DNA from: Rhodospirillaceae bacterium
Lineage (GTDB): Bacteria > Pseudomonadota > Alphaproteobacteria > Bin65
Length of the DNA: 38,616 bases
Reading direction: 5' to 3'
Assembly: GCA_026709535.1 (NCBI GenBank)
Contig: JAPOST010000106.1
Span: 1-38,616 of the forward strand
A model generated the notes under the pieces. The model was not told the origin of the DNA. It saw only the letters and a program-made list of their open reading frames with translations, and searched no databases. Shown piece by piece: positions 9,033-18,457 of the stretch (positions are counted from its first letter, which is position 1; each line of letters starts with the position of its first letter). The translations under genes and the position numbers were made by a program.

Positions 9033-9920
9033 ATGAGCGAACTCGCTTCCCGATTCCGTATCCGGCGTGATGCCGAGACGAGCTCGAGTCGGCTACCGCC
9101 GCTCCTGGTCGCTGCACAGCGCGTCGCCGCCACGGTTGAACAGGGTGTCCACGGCAGGCGGCGTGTGGGCCTCGGGGAAACCTTCTGGCAGTTCCGTCAG
9201 TACGAACCGGGGGATTCGCTGCGCAGTATCGATTGGCGGCAGTCGGCAAAGACAGATCATATCTACATCCGGGAAACCGAATGGGCGGCCGTCCAGAGTG
9301 TTTGGCTTTGGCGCGATGCGTCAGCATCGATGCGGTGGCGATCGGGCAAGAAGATCCCGGCGAAGCGCGACCGCGCTGATCTGATGGCGCTGGCCCTGGC
9401 GTCGCTGCTGACCCGGGGTGGGGAGCAGATCGGCATGCTCGGCCTCGACGAGCGCGCGTCCAGCGGCTCGGTGGCACTGGATCGAATGGCCTTCAGCCTG
9501 CTAGGCAATGGTCCAGAACAGCAATCGCCTAACCTGCCCCGCTTTGAAAGCCTTCCGCGGCATTGTCATCTTGTCCTTTTCGGCGATTTTCTAACTCCCC
9601 TGGAAGAGATCGACCATCGGCTAAGGCAATTCGCGAGCAACCAGATCAGCGGCTATATCGTTCAGGTACTGGACCCGGCCGAAACCTCGCTGCCGTTCGA
9701 CGGACGCACCCGGTTCGAAGGCCTGGAAGATGAGGGCCGCATCCTGATCAAGCGCGTGGAGAATGTGCGCGAAGAGTATGTCGCCCGAATGGCCCGGCAA
9801 CGGGCCGGCCTTCAGGAAATCGCCCGCAGCATCGGCTGGAGCCTCGTAAGCCACATGACAGACCAACCGCCGGAGCAGGCACTGCTCGCACTTTTCGTCC
9901 GCATTGCGGCCGAGGTATGA
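9033..9920 (+). CDS. DUF58 protein with MIDAS-type motif
   Basis: A 295-residue soluble protein. The DUF58 hallmark QYEPGDSLRSIDWRQSAKT spans about residues 57-75, followed by a von Willebrand-like fold whose metal site D95-A-S-A-S99 keeps the DxSxS pattern. The start at 9033 (MSELASRF) follows moxR by 29 bp; an upstream in-frame ATG would overlap moxR. DUF58 proteins are regular partners of MoxR ATPases. The 3' neighbour begins 19 bp on. Whether the MIDAS binds metal here, and what it binds, is not known. Confidence 0.9.
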   Translation: MSELASRFRIRRDAETSSSRLPPLLVAAQRVAATVEQGVHGRRRVGLGETFWQFRQYEPGDSLRSIDWRQSAKTDHIYIRETEWAAVQSVWLWRDASASMRWRSGKKIPAKRDRADLMALALASLLTRGGEQIGMLGLDERASSGSVALDRMAFSLLGNGPEQQSPNLPRFESLPRHCHLVLFGDFLTPLEEIDHRLRQFASNQISGYIVQVLDPAETSLPFDGRTRFEGLEDEGRILIKRVENVREEYVARMARQRAGLQEIARSIGWSLVSHMTDQPPEQALLALFVRIAAEV

Positions 9921-9939
9921 CAAGGCGGGGCACAAGGAC

Positions 9940-12663
9940 ATGCTGACGCTCGGCGCTCTCGCCTTCGCCGCGCCCTGGATCCTGCTGGCCTTGGTGGGCG
10001 TTCCTGTTCTCTGGTGGTTGCTGCGCGTCACACCGCCATCGCCGAAGTTGGTGCAGTTTCCGGCAATCCGCCTGCTGTTCCGGCTTCAGGAAAAAGAGGA
10101 TACGCCGGCCCGAACGCCTTGGTGGTTGCTTTTGCTACGCGTCCTGATCGTCCTCCTGATCATCTTTGGTGTCGCCCACCCGCTGATGAATCCGGAGGAA
10201 GGGTTCAAGGAAAAAGGGCCGCTGGTGATCGTGATCGACAATGGTTGGTCAGCAGCGCCGAACTGGCAAACGCGCCAGAACAGCGTTTCCGAACTGCTGG
10301 ATACGGCGAGCCGGGAAGACCGCAAGGTCATTCTCATGGCGACCGCACGCCGCGCGCCGGCACAGCAGATCTCTGCCTCGAAGCTGATGCGCGCAGCCGA
10401 TGCCCGCGCCGTGTTCCAGGCCATGACACCCCAGCCATGGCCTGAAAATTACAAGGAAACCGCCCGCTCCCTAGACGAGTTGGCCAAGCGCACAAGCGAC
10501 GGTAACGTCGTCTGGCTATCCGATGGCCTTTTGCATCAGGACACAGAGACACTTATGGCCTCTCTCCAGAAGGTCGGCCGAGCCATGGCGCTGATCGACG
10601 CTGCTGGGGACCTGCCGGTGCTGCTGCACCCAGCTCGCTTGGCCGGCACCCACCTGGCCATCGCGCTGGAAAGGGCCAAGGTCGGTCGGCCCAAGCAGTA
10701 TGAACTTCAGATGATGGACGAAAACGGCCGCGTAATCGGGCGGCGCACCGTCTCCTTCAAGGCGTCGGATCGCAAGATCGATACGGTGTTGTCGCTGCCC
10801 GCCGAACTGCGCAACCGACTCGCGCAAGTCAGTGTGGACAGACATCAAGGCGTCGGGGCCACATTGCTTCTGGACGAGCGGTTGCGCCGCCGACCCGTCG
10901 GCGTGGTTTCCGCCGCGGCGCTGACCGGCAGCCATCGCCTGTTATCCGACCTGTTCTATATCGAGCGGGCGCTTTCGCCGTTCAGTGAGGTCCGCAAAGG
11001 TCCTATTGACCAGTTGTTGCAACGTCCTCTGTCGGTGATCTTCCTGCCTGACTGGGCACCGCTTACTCGGCAGGAAAGGGAGCGATTGGCGCGCTGGGTA
11101 AAGGGTGGTGGGTTGCTGGTCCGATTTGCTGGCCCTGCCCTGGCCCGGAACAGCGACGACCTAGTGCCCGTACGATTACGGAGCGGCGATCGATCCTTCG
11201 GCGGCGCGATGACGTGGGCGCAACCACTGGGTCTGGCCGACTTTGATGCCGACAGCCCATTTGCCGGATTGTCGGCGCCGAGTGATGTTTCCGTCAGGCG
11301 GCAAGTCCTGACCGAACCGGGGATCGAACTGGCGCGCAAGACCTGGGCGCGACTACGGGACGGTACGCCGCTGGTCACCGCCGATAAACGTGGAAAGGGC
11401 ATGATCGTGCTGTTCCACACGACGGCCAATCCGGATTGGTCGAACCTGCCGCTTTCCGGCATTTTTGTCGAAATGCTCCAGCGAACAGTGGCCTTGGGCC
11501 GCGGCGTCGCGGAAGGCGGCGCGCGGCAAACCATGCTGTTACCCTATCGAATTCTGGACGGCTTCGGCAAGTTGGTCGAAGCACCGGAATGGGTCCGCCC
11601 GATAGAAACCGTGAACTTCTCGAAAACTGTCGTTCGCCCCGCGAACCCGCCGGGCTTGTATGGCGATTCGGCCAGTCGGCGCAGCTTGAACCTGTCGTCG
11701 ACGGTCAGAAAACTGGAACCGCTGGATGCATTGCCGACAGGGATCACCAGATTAGGATACAAGAAGGCCAAAGAAATTGATCTTCGTCCTTGGCTGTTGA
11801 TGGCGGCGCTGGCCTTGTTCCTGCTTGATTTGCTGATCAGTTTCCTGATGCGCGGACTTCTGTCTCAAAGAACGGCAGCGAGGACGACAGTCCTGGTGGC
11901 GCTACTGGCTCTTCCTGGCGCTGTCCTGCTCGCTTCTGGTGTCGCGCCAGTCCAGGCCCAGATTCTGGAAGAGGATGCTATCCGAGCAACGCGCGAAACG
12001 GTTTTTGCTTACGTGAAGACCGGCAACAGCGGTGCGGACCGCGTCAGTCGACGCGGCCTGATCGGCTTGGGGATTGTTCTGGCCTCGCGAACCTCCGTCG
12101 AGCCCGGTCCGCCACGCGCAGTGGACGTGAACACCGATGAGTTGGCATTCTACCCCCTGTTGTACTGGCCGGTGATTGACGGCCAGACGCCGCCCACAAA
12201 ACAGGGCAATAGTCGGTTGCAAGCCTTTTTGCGCAACGGCGGCATGATCGTCTTCGACATTCGCTTGCCGGAAGGATTCCGGTCCAACGCACTGAAGAAC
12301 CTGGTAGCGGGATTGAAGATGCCCGCGTTTCAGGAGACGCCGTCAAACCATGTGTTGACCCGAGCTTATTACCTGCTTCAGCGGTTCCCGGGTCGCCGGA
12401 CGGGCGAGCCGGTCTGGGTTGCTCGGCAAGATCAGACAGCCAACGACGGCGTATCCCCGATTATCATCGGCTCCAACGACTGGGCCTCGGCTTGGGCGGT
12501 CGATCTGTCCGGCCGTCCAATGTTCCCGGCACCGCCGGGCGGCGAGTATCAGCGCGAACTGGCCTATCGGGTTGGCATCAATATCGTGATGTACGCCCTG
12601 ACCGGCAACTACAAATCAGACCAGGTTCACATCCCGACCATCATTCGACGGCTGGGGCAATAG
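9940..12663 (+). CDS. Membrane protein: BatA-like N-terminus fused to DUF4159
   Basis: A 907-residue envelope protein. It has two N-terminal helices (about 8-28 and 61-80, the second after a TPWW motif) as in BatA-like proteins. A von Willebrand-like strand follows, VIVIDNGWS, where the MIDAS pattern is degraded to D100-N-G-W-S104. Next comes a glutamine-amidotransferase-like segment GGGLLVRFAGPALA, a helix near 617-637, then a hydrophobic stretch ending PVQAQ that looks like an internal signal peptide. The C-terminal DUF4159 domain (about 675-905) contains RNGGMIVFDIR. I see no cysteine anywhere in it. ATG at 9940 begins the conserved helix. Function unknown; it is probably the periplasm-facing part of the MoxR system. 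Confidence 0.85.
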   Translation: MLTLGALAFAAPWILLALVGVPVLWWLLRVTPPSPKLVQFPAIRLLFRLQEKEDTPARTPWWLLLLRVLIVLLIIFGVAHPLMNPEEGFKEKGPLVIVIDNGWSAAPNWQTRQNSVSELLDTASREDRKVILMATARRAPAQQISASKLMRAADARAVFQAMTPQPWPENYKETARSLDELAKRTSDGNVVWLSDGLLHQDTETLMASLQKVGRAMALIDAAGDLPVLLHPARLAGTHLAIALERAKVGRPKQYELQMMDENGRVIGRRTVSFKASDRKIDTVLSLPAELRNRLAQVSVDRHQGVGATLLLDERLRRRPVGVVSAAALTGSHRLLSDLFYIERALSPFSEVRKGPIDQLLQRPLSVIFLPDWAPLTRQERERLARWVKGGGLLVRFAGPALARNSDDLVPVRLRSGDRSFGGAMTWAQPLGLADFDADSPFAGLSAPSDVSVRRQVLTEPGIELARKTWARLRDGTPLVTADKRGKGMIVLFHTTANPDWSNLPLSGIFVEMLQRTVALGRGVAEGGARQTMLLPYRILDGFGKLVEAPEWVRPIETVNFSKTVVRPANPPGLYGDSASRRSLNLSSTVRKLEPLDALPTGITRLGYKKAKEIDLRPWLLMAALALFLLDLLISFLMRGLLSQRTAARTTVLVALLALPGAVLLASGVAPVQAQILEEDAIRATRETVFAYVKTGNSGADRVSRRGLIGLGIVLASRTSVEPGPPRAVDVNTDELAFYPLLYWPVIDGQTPPTKQGNSRLQAFLRNGGMIVFDIRLPEGFRSNALKNLVAGLKMPAFQETPSNHVLTRAYYLLQRFPGRRTGEPVWVARQDQTANDGVSPIIIGSNDWASAWAVDLSGRPMFPAPPGGEYQRELAYRVGINIVMYALTGNYKSDQVHIPTIIRRLGQ

Positions 12664-12675
12664 GCCGGCGCATTG

Positions 12676-14757
12676 ATGAGCGATCTGGGTACAAGCATTG
12701 CTTTCTCGCCGTTGGCGCCTTGGGAGGCGCTGTATACCTTTGCCGGCGTCACGGCGATCCTCGTTCTGACAGGCCTCTTCCTCAAGGCGCGCGGCATTTT
12801 TTTCCGGGCGCTGGCCGCCATCGTCCTGTTGGCCGTGCTGGCCAATCCGTCTCTGGTGATGGAAAACCGCAATACGCTGAGCGACATCGCGGTGGTGGTC
12901 GTCGATGAATCGCCAAGTCAGGATATGAACAACCGGCGGGAACTGAACACTAGAACTCTTGCAGACGTCCGCAAGAAATTACAGGCCATGGTTGGCCTGG
13001 AAATCAAGGTCGTTCGCGTCGGCCTCGACCGGTCAGAGGACGGCACGATAGTCTTCGGCCCCTTGGAAAGAGCGCTGGCTGACGTCCCGCGCAAGCGGCT
13101 GGCCGGAGTCATCATCATCACCGATGGGCAGATCCATGACGCACAGACCAAGAATCAGATGGTCCGCGACATTGGTCCGGTCCATTTCCTGCTGACTGGC
13201 AAGAAGCACGAAGGCGATCGCCGGCTTGTGGTCGAATCGGCGCCATCCTACGGCTTGGTGGGCAAGCCCCTGACGATGAAGATCCGGGTCGACGACAATG
13301 CCGCGCAGCCTGGTGACAATGCCGTCGTTCGCGTGAAACGGGACGGCAAGCTGTGGCGCAGGTTCGCGCTCAACGTCAATTTAACCACCCCGATCGACAT
13401 TCGCCTGGAACACCGCGGGCAGACTTTCTTCGAGTTGGAAGTCGATCGCGGCCGTCAGGAACTGACGCTGGAAAACAATAGCAAGGTCATCACCATCAAC
13501 GGTATCCGCGACCGGCTTCGTGTGCTCTTGGTCTCCGGTGAACCGCATCCCGGCGAGCGCGCATGGCGCAACATTCTGAAGGCGGATCCGGGCGTGGATC
13601 TCGTGCATTTCACCATTCTGCGCCCGCCGGAAAAGCGCGACATGACGCCAGTCAACGAATTGGCCCTGATCTCCTTTCCGGTTCGAGAACTGTTCCAGGA
13701 AAAACTGGATCAGTTCCACCTGATCATCTTCGACCGCTATAGGCGACGGGGCGTAATCCGAGCCCATTATCTGCAGAACATCGCCGAGTACGTCAAGCGA
13801 GGCGGCGCGCTAATGGTAGCGGCCGGACCGGCCTATGCCGGCCCGCTGAGTCTGGCGCACACGGCGGTCGGCCCGCTGTTGCCCGGACGGCAGACCGGCG
13901 AAATCTATCGCCGGGGCTTTCGCGCCACACGGACGGAAGAAGGCAAGCGGCATCCGGTCACTGCGCGCCTTTCCGGCGCTGGCGCGGGCCCCAGCCCCTG
14001 GGGCCGCTGGTTCCGCCAGATCGAGGTGTCAAGATTGCGTGGTAACGTCCTGCTCGACGGATTGTACAGCAAGCCGCTGCTGATCCTGGATCGAGTCGGC
14101 AAGGGCCGGGTTGCACAACTGTTATCCGACCAGGCATGGCTGTGGGATCGCGGCTTTGAAGGCGGTGGCCCCCAGGCCGAATTACTGCGTCGCGTCTCGC
14201 ACTGGCTGATGAAAGAACCGGAACTAGAAGAAGAGTATCTCCAGGCGCAGATCCGCAACCGCCGACTGGAGATCCTGCGTCGCAGCCTGAAGCCCTCAAA
14301 CCGGTCGGCCCGCCTGACCATGCCGGACGGCAAGGCTGTTCAGATGCCGATGAAAGACAGAGGCGATGGCACGGCTATCGGATCAATGGCAGTGAAATTG
14401 CCCGGCCTTTATCGGATCACAGACGGTGCGTTGAGCACGATGGTCGCGATTGGCTCACTAAATCCGCAGGAAATCTCGGACGTGCGCACCACCGACAAGA
14501 TGGCAAAAGCATTGATCGAAGCCAACACCGGCAGTGTGGTGTGGTTGGGCGAAAGCGGAGCGCCGGACATCCGCAGGGTGGATCGGGAGCGCCGGACCAG
14601 CGGCACGAGCGGCGTGTCCGGCCAATGGATCGGTCTGATCCGTAATGGCGACTATATGGTTACCGGCATTCGCGACACTCCGATGTTGGTCGGCCTTCTG
14701 GCATTGTTGCTGGCCCTGTTGCCGATACTCACAGGATGGCGCCGTGAAGGCAAGTAA
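12676..14757 (+). CDS. Large membrane protein with VWA-like and GATase-like regions
   Basis: A 693-residue protein with two N-terminal helices (about 16-35 and 41-58), a large soluble region and a C-terminal helix just before the end (TPMLVGLLALLLALLP). After helix 2 comes VVVVDESPSQ, whose D77-x-S79-x-S81 keeps a MIDAS-like pattern. Around residue 370, KRGGALMVAAGPAYAG resembles the nucleophile-elbow region of class I glutamine amidotransferases without the Cys. No cysteine is present in the protein. It starts at ATG 12676, 12 bp after the DUF4159 gene, and ends the moxR operon. Homologues are usually annotated only as membrane or glutamine-amidotransferase-like proteins; function unknown. 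Confidence 0.82.
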   Translation: MSDLGTSIAFSPLAPWEALYTFAGVTAILVLTGLFLKARGIFFRALAAIVLLAVLANPSLVMENRNTLSDIAVVVVDESPSQDMNNRRELNTRTLADVRKKLQAMVGLEIKVVRVGLDRSEDGTIVFGPLERALADVPRKRLAGVIIITDGQIHDAQTKNQMVRDIGPVHFLLTGKKHEGDRRLVVESAPSYGLVGKPLTMKIRVDDNAAQPGDNAVVRVKRDGKLWRRFALNVNLTTPIDIRLEHRGQTFFELEVDRGRQELTLENNSKVITINGIRDRLRVLLVSGEPHPGERAWRNILKADPGVDLVHFTILRPPEKRDMTPVNELALISFPVRELFQEKLDQFHLIIFDRYRRRGVIRAHYLQNIAEYVKRGGALMVAAGPAYAGPLSLAHTAVGPLLPGRQTGEIYRRGFRATRTEEGKRHPVTARLSGAGAGPSPWGRWFRQIEVSRLRGNVLLDGLYSKPLLILDRVGKGRVAQLLSDQAWLWDRGFEGGGPQAELLRRVSHWLMKEPELEEEYLQAQIRNRRLEILRRSLKPSNRSARLTMPDGKAVQMPMKDRGDGTAIGSMAVKLPGLYRITDGALSTMVAIGSLNPQEISDVRTTDKMAKALIEANTGSVVWLGESGAPDIRRVDRERRTSGTSGVSGQWIGLIRNGDYMVTGIRDTPMLVGLLALLLALLPILTGWRREGK

Positions 14758-15500
14758 TCGATGGCCCTTATCGACATCCGCGCGGCGCATTTGATGATGA
14801 CGTCAAACCCTCTGAAGCGTTCGGCATAACACAAAATTAGCGGACTGCCGTGAAACGGGTCCGTACGAGGCGTGCTTGGAAGCTTTCCGAGCCCATCAGT
14901 ATGGAGTTGACGAGACAGCCGGGTACGGCATCGCGCGATAACAGGCCTCGAACTGGCGGCCTTTGGTTCAGGCCACGCCGTGTACGCACTCGACGAAGCT
15001 GGCGCGCAGGGTCCTGAAGCCTCTTCGGATGCGGTCGTTATGGTGCTTTTCTCCGCTTTCGTTGTTGTCGGAGCAGTGTCTGGCCCAAGCGAAGCGGACG
15101 TATTTCGCGGTCGTTTGCACTTGTTGTGCCCAAGCAGTTTGCCGATCATCGACAGCGATTCGCCGCGCGTCAGCGCCATGCTCGCAAAGGAGCGCTGAAG
15201 ATGGCAGATCCGCACGCCGTCGAAATCGGTGTGTCCTTATCGGGATGATCCCGACGAATCCGTGCGATCGCCGCCACAACCAGCATCTCCCCCCACCGCG
15301 TTGGTCCAACAATGAAGCGCGTTCAAAAGTCAAAAATAACCAAGGTCAATTTTCTACGTCGAACAACACCAAACAATACAAGAGCTTGCAAACCCGTGTT
15401 CCAGCCGCTACATTCCAAGAGAAAAACAATGCTATATCAAACAGTTGGTATCGAAGGTGCGCCGTATGGCGTCAGTTCTTCTTGACTGCATCCCGGAAGC
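14758..15500. other. Gene-poor region holding an integrase fossil
   Basis: About 740 bp without an intact gene. The part from 15017 to 15224 is a decayed integrase (separate entry). The remainder has only short open frames with no family resemblance. Bases 15340-15500 are visibly richer in A and T than the flanks and probably carry the promoter of the epimerase gene, but I could not pick out convincing -35 and -10 boxes. No tRNA or obvious attachment-site repeat was seen. Confidence 0.6.
15017..15224 (-). pseudogene. Tyrosine recombinase (phage-type integrase) remnant
   Basis: Reading the minus strand from 15224, the sequence FDGVRICHLQRSFASMAL, then TRGESLSMIGKLLGHN, is the C-terminal catalytic region of a tyrosine recombinase. 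The usual form is R-I-H-D-L-R-H-S-F-A-S; here the conserved HDLRHSFAS reads CHLQRSFAS. Near 15119 the frame breaks: one missing G would restore V-Q-T-T-A-K-Y in the neighbouring frame, the expected continuation before the catalytic Tyr. A second shift seems to follow, because the first frame again reads TTTKAEKS. A stop codon at 15237-15239 precedes the remnant. Everything N-terminal is gone, so it is a fossil of an integrated element. Confidence 0.75.
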
Positions 15501-16481
15501 ATGATCGTCCTTATAACCGGTGTCGCCGGCTTCATTGGCATGAATTGCGCTGCCGCCTTGTTGAACCGGGGAGACACCGTTGTCGGTATCGATAATCTGA
15601 ATGATTACTACGATCCAGCTCTCAAGAAAGCTCGGCTAGAGCGCTTGCAGGATCGGAAGCGGTTTCAATTCCAAAGGGTGGATGTCGCAGACGAAGAAGC
15701 CATGGCGCGGTGTATCGGCGCACTACCCGACCAATCGTCGGTCCTCCACCTGGCGGCCCAAGCTGGGGTCCGCTACTCACTGGAGAAGCCGACCGCCTAT
15801 CTGCAATCCAATGTACGTGGCCAGTTATCGATCCTGGAAGCGGTCCGCCATCACGGAACGATCCGCCACTTGGCCTATGCCAGTTCGTCATCGGTCTACG
15901 GCGGCAATACAACGATGCCCTTTTCGACCGATCACCGCGTCGACAGACCCATTTCACTCTATGCGGCGACCAAGCGCTCTGCCGAACTGATGAGCTGGTG
16001 CTATGCACATCTTTATGGCCTTCCGCAGACGGGTTTGCGGTTCTTCACCGTTTACGGGCCCTGGGGTAGGCCGGATATGTCAGCATATCTGTTTACCAAG
16101 GCCATCTTGGCCGGCAAACCGATCAAGGTCTTCAATCGCGGGGAAATGCGCCGTGACTTCACCTATATCGACGATATAGTTGCTGGCACTCTCGCAGCTC
16201 TTGACCGTCCGCCAGCCAGTGAGAGCGCTGCACCACCTCATACGATCTACAATCTCGGCAACAATAATCCACAGGAACTCTTGACATTTATCCGCACCGT
16301 GGAAGCGGCTTGTGGCCGCAACGCGATCCTGGAAATGCAGCCGATGCAACCGGGCGACGTCAAGGAAACCTGCGCAAACATCGACTCCAGCAAGCGCGAT
16401 CTGGGCTATCAGCCCAAGACGACCATCGCAGAAGGAATCCCGAAATTTGTGCATTGGTTTCGGCAATACCACGCCATTTAA
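15501..16481 (+). CDS. NAD-dependent epimerase, UDP-glucuronate 4-epimerase-like
   Basis: An extended short-chain dehydrogenase of 326 residues that likely interconverts UDP-glucuronate and UDP-galacturonate for surface polysaccharide. It has the NAD-binding GVAGFIG near the N-terminus, the D-N-L-N-D-Y-Y-D-P segment characteristic of UDP-glucuronate epimerases, SSSSVYGGN, the catalytic Y-A-A-T-K, and RFFTVYGPWGRPDM. CCGGAAGC just before the ATG gives a modest ribosome site. It stands alone between an integrase fossil and pepF, not in a polysaccharide cluster. UDP-glucose 4-epimerase is the main alternative, but the RPDMA-type motif favours the glucuronate group. Confidence 0.85.
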   Translation: MIVLITGVAGFIGMNCAAALLNRGDTVVGIDNLNDYYDPALKKARLERLQDRKRFQFQRVDVADEEAMARCIGALPDQSSVLHLAAQAGVRYSLEKPTAYLQSNVRGQLSILEAVRHHGTIRHLAYASSSSVYGGNTTMPFSTDHRVDRPISLYAATKRSAELMSWCYAHLYGLPQTGLRFFTVYGPWGRPDMSAYLFTKAILAGKPIKVFNRGEMRRDFTYIDDIVAGTLAALDRPPASESAAPPHTIYNLGNNNPQELLTFIRTVEAACGRNAILEMQPMQPGDVKETCANIDSSKRDLGYQPKTTIAEGIPKFVHWFRQYHAI

Positions 16482-16486
16482 GCATG

Positions 16487-16517
16487 GCGCCACCCCGCAG
16501 CGTCGCCGTGGTGGTGC
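16487..16517 (+). terminator. Candidate terminator after the epimerase gene
   Basis: Arms GCGCCACC (16487-16494) and GGTGGTGC (16510-16517) pair over 8 bp with one G-U wobble, 6 bp after the epimerase stop. TTTTT occurs at 16532-16536, 14 bases past the stem, which is farther than usual for an intrinsic terminator. Confidence 0.4.
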
Positions 16518-16642
16518 GAATTCTTGATAAGTTTTTCCGCGATTGCAATATGCGACAAACATCAGGATATCCCTGAAATCTGCGTCAGCGATACCAGACA
16601 TCCTGCTTTCAACCCGATACTTCAACGAAATCAGAGACGTCA

Positions 16643-18457
16643 ATGATACGGTCGTTACAGGATTCGAATAGCAAATCTTCCCCGAAAACCGGGGATCTGG
16701 GCGATCTGCCGACCTGGAATTTGGCCGACCTTTATCGATCTCCGGATGATGCTGCCTTGGCGAAAGACCTCGACCGGATTGATGCCGAGGCCAGTCATTT
16801 CGCAGAGCATTGGGCCGGCAAGATCAGCGACGTCTCGGGAGATCGTCTGGCCGACGCGATCGAAGAATACGAGCGCATCGAAGAACAGATGGGTCGTCTG
16901 GCCAGCTACGCCCAGCTTCTCCATGCGGGCGACCAGCTTGATCACGAGATCGGTCGCTTCTTTCAGACCGTCAATGAACGCCTCAACGACGCTTCCGCCC
17001 AGCTGGTTTTCTTCGCACTGGAAATCAATCGGATCAAGGACCCTCGCCTTCACGCCATGCTGTCCGACAGCCCGCGTCTTCAGGCATGGCGGCCCTGGTT
17101 GCGCGATACGCGCGCTTATCGTGATCATCAGCTGTCCGACGAGGCGGAATGCCTGCTGCACGACAAGCAAGTTGCCGGCCGCAACGCGTGGAATCGACTG
17201 TTCGACGAAACCATTGCCAGCCTTCGTTTTCCACTGAACGGCGAAGATCTAACCGAAACAGAAGCCCTACACCGCCTGTCAGACCCGGACCGGTCGGTAC
17301 GTGAGGCAGCCGGCAAGGCCATCGCGTCCACGCTTCAGCAAAATGTCAAGCTGTTTGGCCACATCACTAATACGCTTGCCAAGGACAAGGAGATCGAAGA
17401 CCGATGGCGCCGTTATCCGCGTGCGGTTTCCGCCCGCAATCTCGCCAATCATGTCGAAGACACAGTCGTTGATGCGCTATCTTCGGCGGTGCGGAATGCT
17501 TATCCTCGACTGTCCCACCGATACTATCGCATAAAGGCGGACTGGCTGGGTCTGGATCGGTTGAAGTACTGGGACCGCAATGCGCCACTTCCAGAAGCTC
17601 CAGAGCGTCTGCTAGGCTGGTCGTCAGCGCAGGAGACAGTCCTGGATGCTTATCGACGATTCTCGCCGACTCTCGCGGAAATCGGCCAGCAGTTCTTTGC
17701 CGAACACTGGATCGACGCCCCGCCGCGGCTCGGAAAGGCCTCGGGCGCCTTTTCTCACCCGACAGTTCCGTCTGCGCATCCCTATATTCTGATGAATTAC
17801 CAAGGCCATATCCGTGATGTGATGACCTTGGCCCACGAATTGGGGCATGGAGTACATCAGGTCCTGGCTGCCGAACGGGGCCATCTCCTGAGCCGGACGC
17901 CGCTGACGCTGGCGGAAACAGCCTCCGTCTTCGGCGAAATGTTGACCTTTCGCGCGCTGCTGGAAAACGAGTCGGACCCGCAGCGGCGGCGCGTTCTTCT
18001 TGCCGGTAAGGTAGAGGATATGTTGAATACGGTGGTCCGACAGATCTCATTCTACGAGTTTGAACGGCGTCTGCACGACCGACGCCGGGAGGGCGAGTTG
18101 CTACCCGAGCAGATCGGACAGATCTGGATGGACACCTCTCAGGAGAGCCTGGGCCCGGCCTTTGATCTGGATGAGGATTATGCCGTCTTCTGGACTTATG
18201 TTCCCCACTTCATTCATGTGCCGTTTTACGTCTACGCCTATGCGTTCGGCGATTGCCTCGTGAATGCCCTCTATGCCGTTTATCAGGAGAAACCGGAAGG
18301 CTTCGCCGAAAAATACCTGGACCTGCTGAAAGCGGGCGGGACGCTTCGGTATCGCGAGCTTCTGGCGCCATTCGGCCTCGACGCCTCGGATCCGACCTTC
18401 TGGGACAAGGGCCTTTCGGTCATCGAAGTTTTCATTGGCGAACTCGAAAGCATGTGA
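16643..18457 (+). CDS. pepF: M3-family oligoendopeptidase, PepF type
   Basis: A 604-residue cytosolic zinc metallopeptidase that degrades short peptides. The zinc motif is H-E-L-G-H at 398-402, with the third ligand in LAETASVFGEML about 25 residues later. Other M3B features are the helical N-terminal region with YERIEEQMGRLASYAQL, and SHPTVPSAHPYILMNYQG before the active site. The ATG at 16643 has only a weak ribosome site, and the preceding 160 bp carry a possible terminator for the upstream gene, so it probably has its own promoter. Length is normal and all key residues are present. Confidence 0.93.
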   Translation: MIRSLQDSNSKSSPKTGDLGDLPTWNLADLYRSPDDAALAKDLDRIDAEASHFAEHWAGKISDVSGDRLADAIEEYERIEEQMGRLASYAQLLHAGDQLDHEIGRFFQTVNERLNDASAQLVFFALEINRIKDPRLHAMLSDSPRLQAWRPWLRDTRAYRDHQLSDEAECLLHDKQVAGRNAWNRLFDETIASLRFPLNGEDLTETEALHRLSDPDRSVREAAGKAIASTLQQNVKLFGHITNTLAKDKEIEDRWRRYPRAVSARNLANHVEDTVVDALSSAVRNAYPRLSHRYYRIKADWLGLDRLKYWDRNAPLPEAPERLLGWSSAQETVLDAYRRFSPTLAEIGQQFFAEHWIDAPPRLGKASGAFSHPTVPSAHPYILMNYQGHIRDVMTLAHELGHGVHQVLAAERGHLLSRTPLTLAETASVFGEMLTFRALLENESDPQRRRVLLAGKVEDMLNTVVRQISFYEFERRLHDRRREGELLPEQIGQIWMDTSQESLGPAFDLDEDYAVFWTYVPHFIHVPFYVYAYAFGDCLVNALYAVYQEKPEGFAEKYLDLLKAGGTLRYRELLAPFGLDASDPTFWDKGLSVIEVFIGELESM

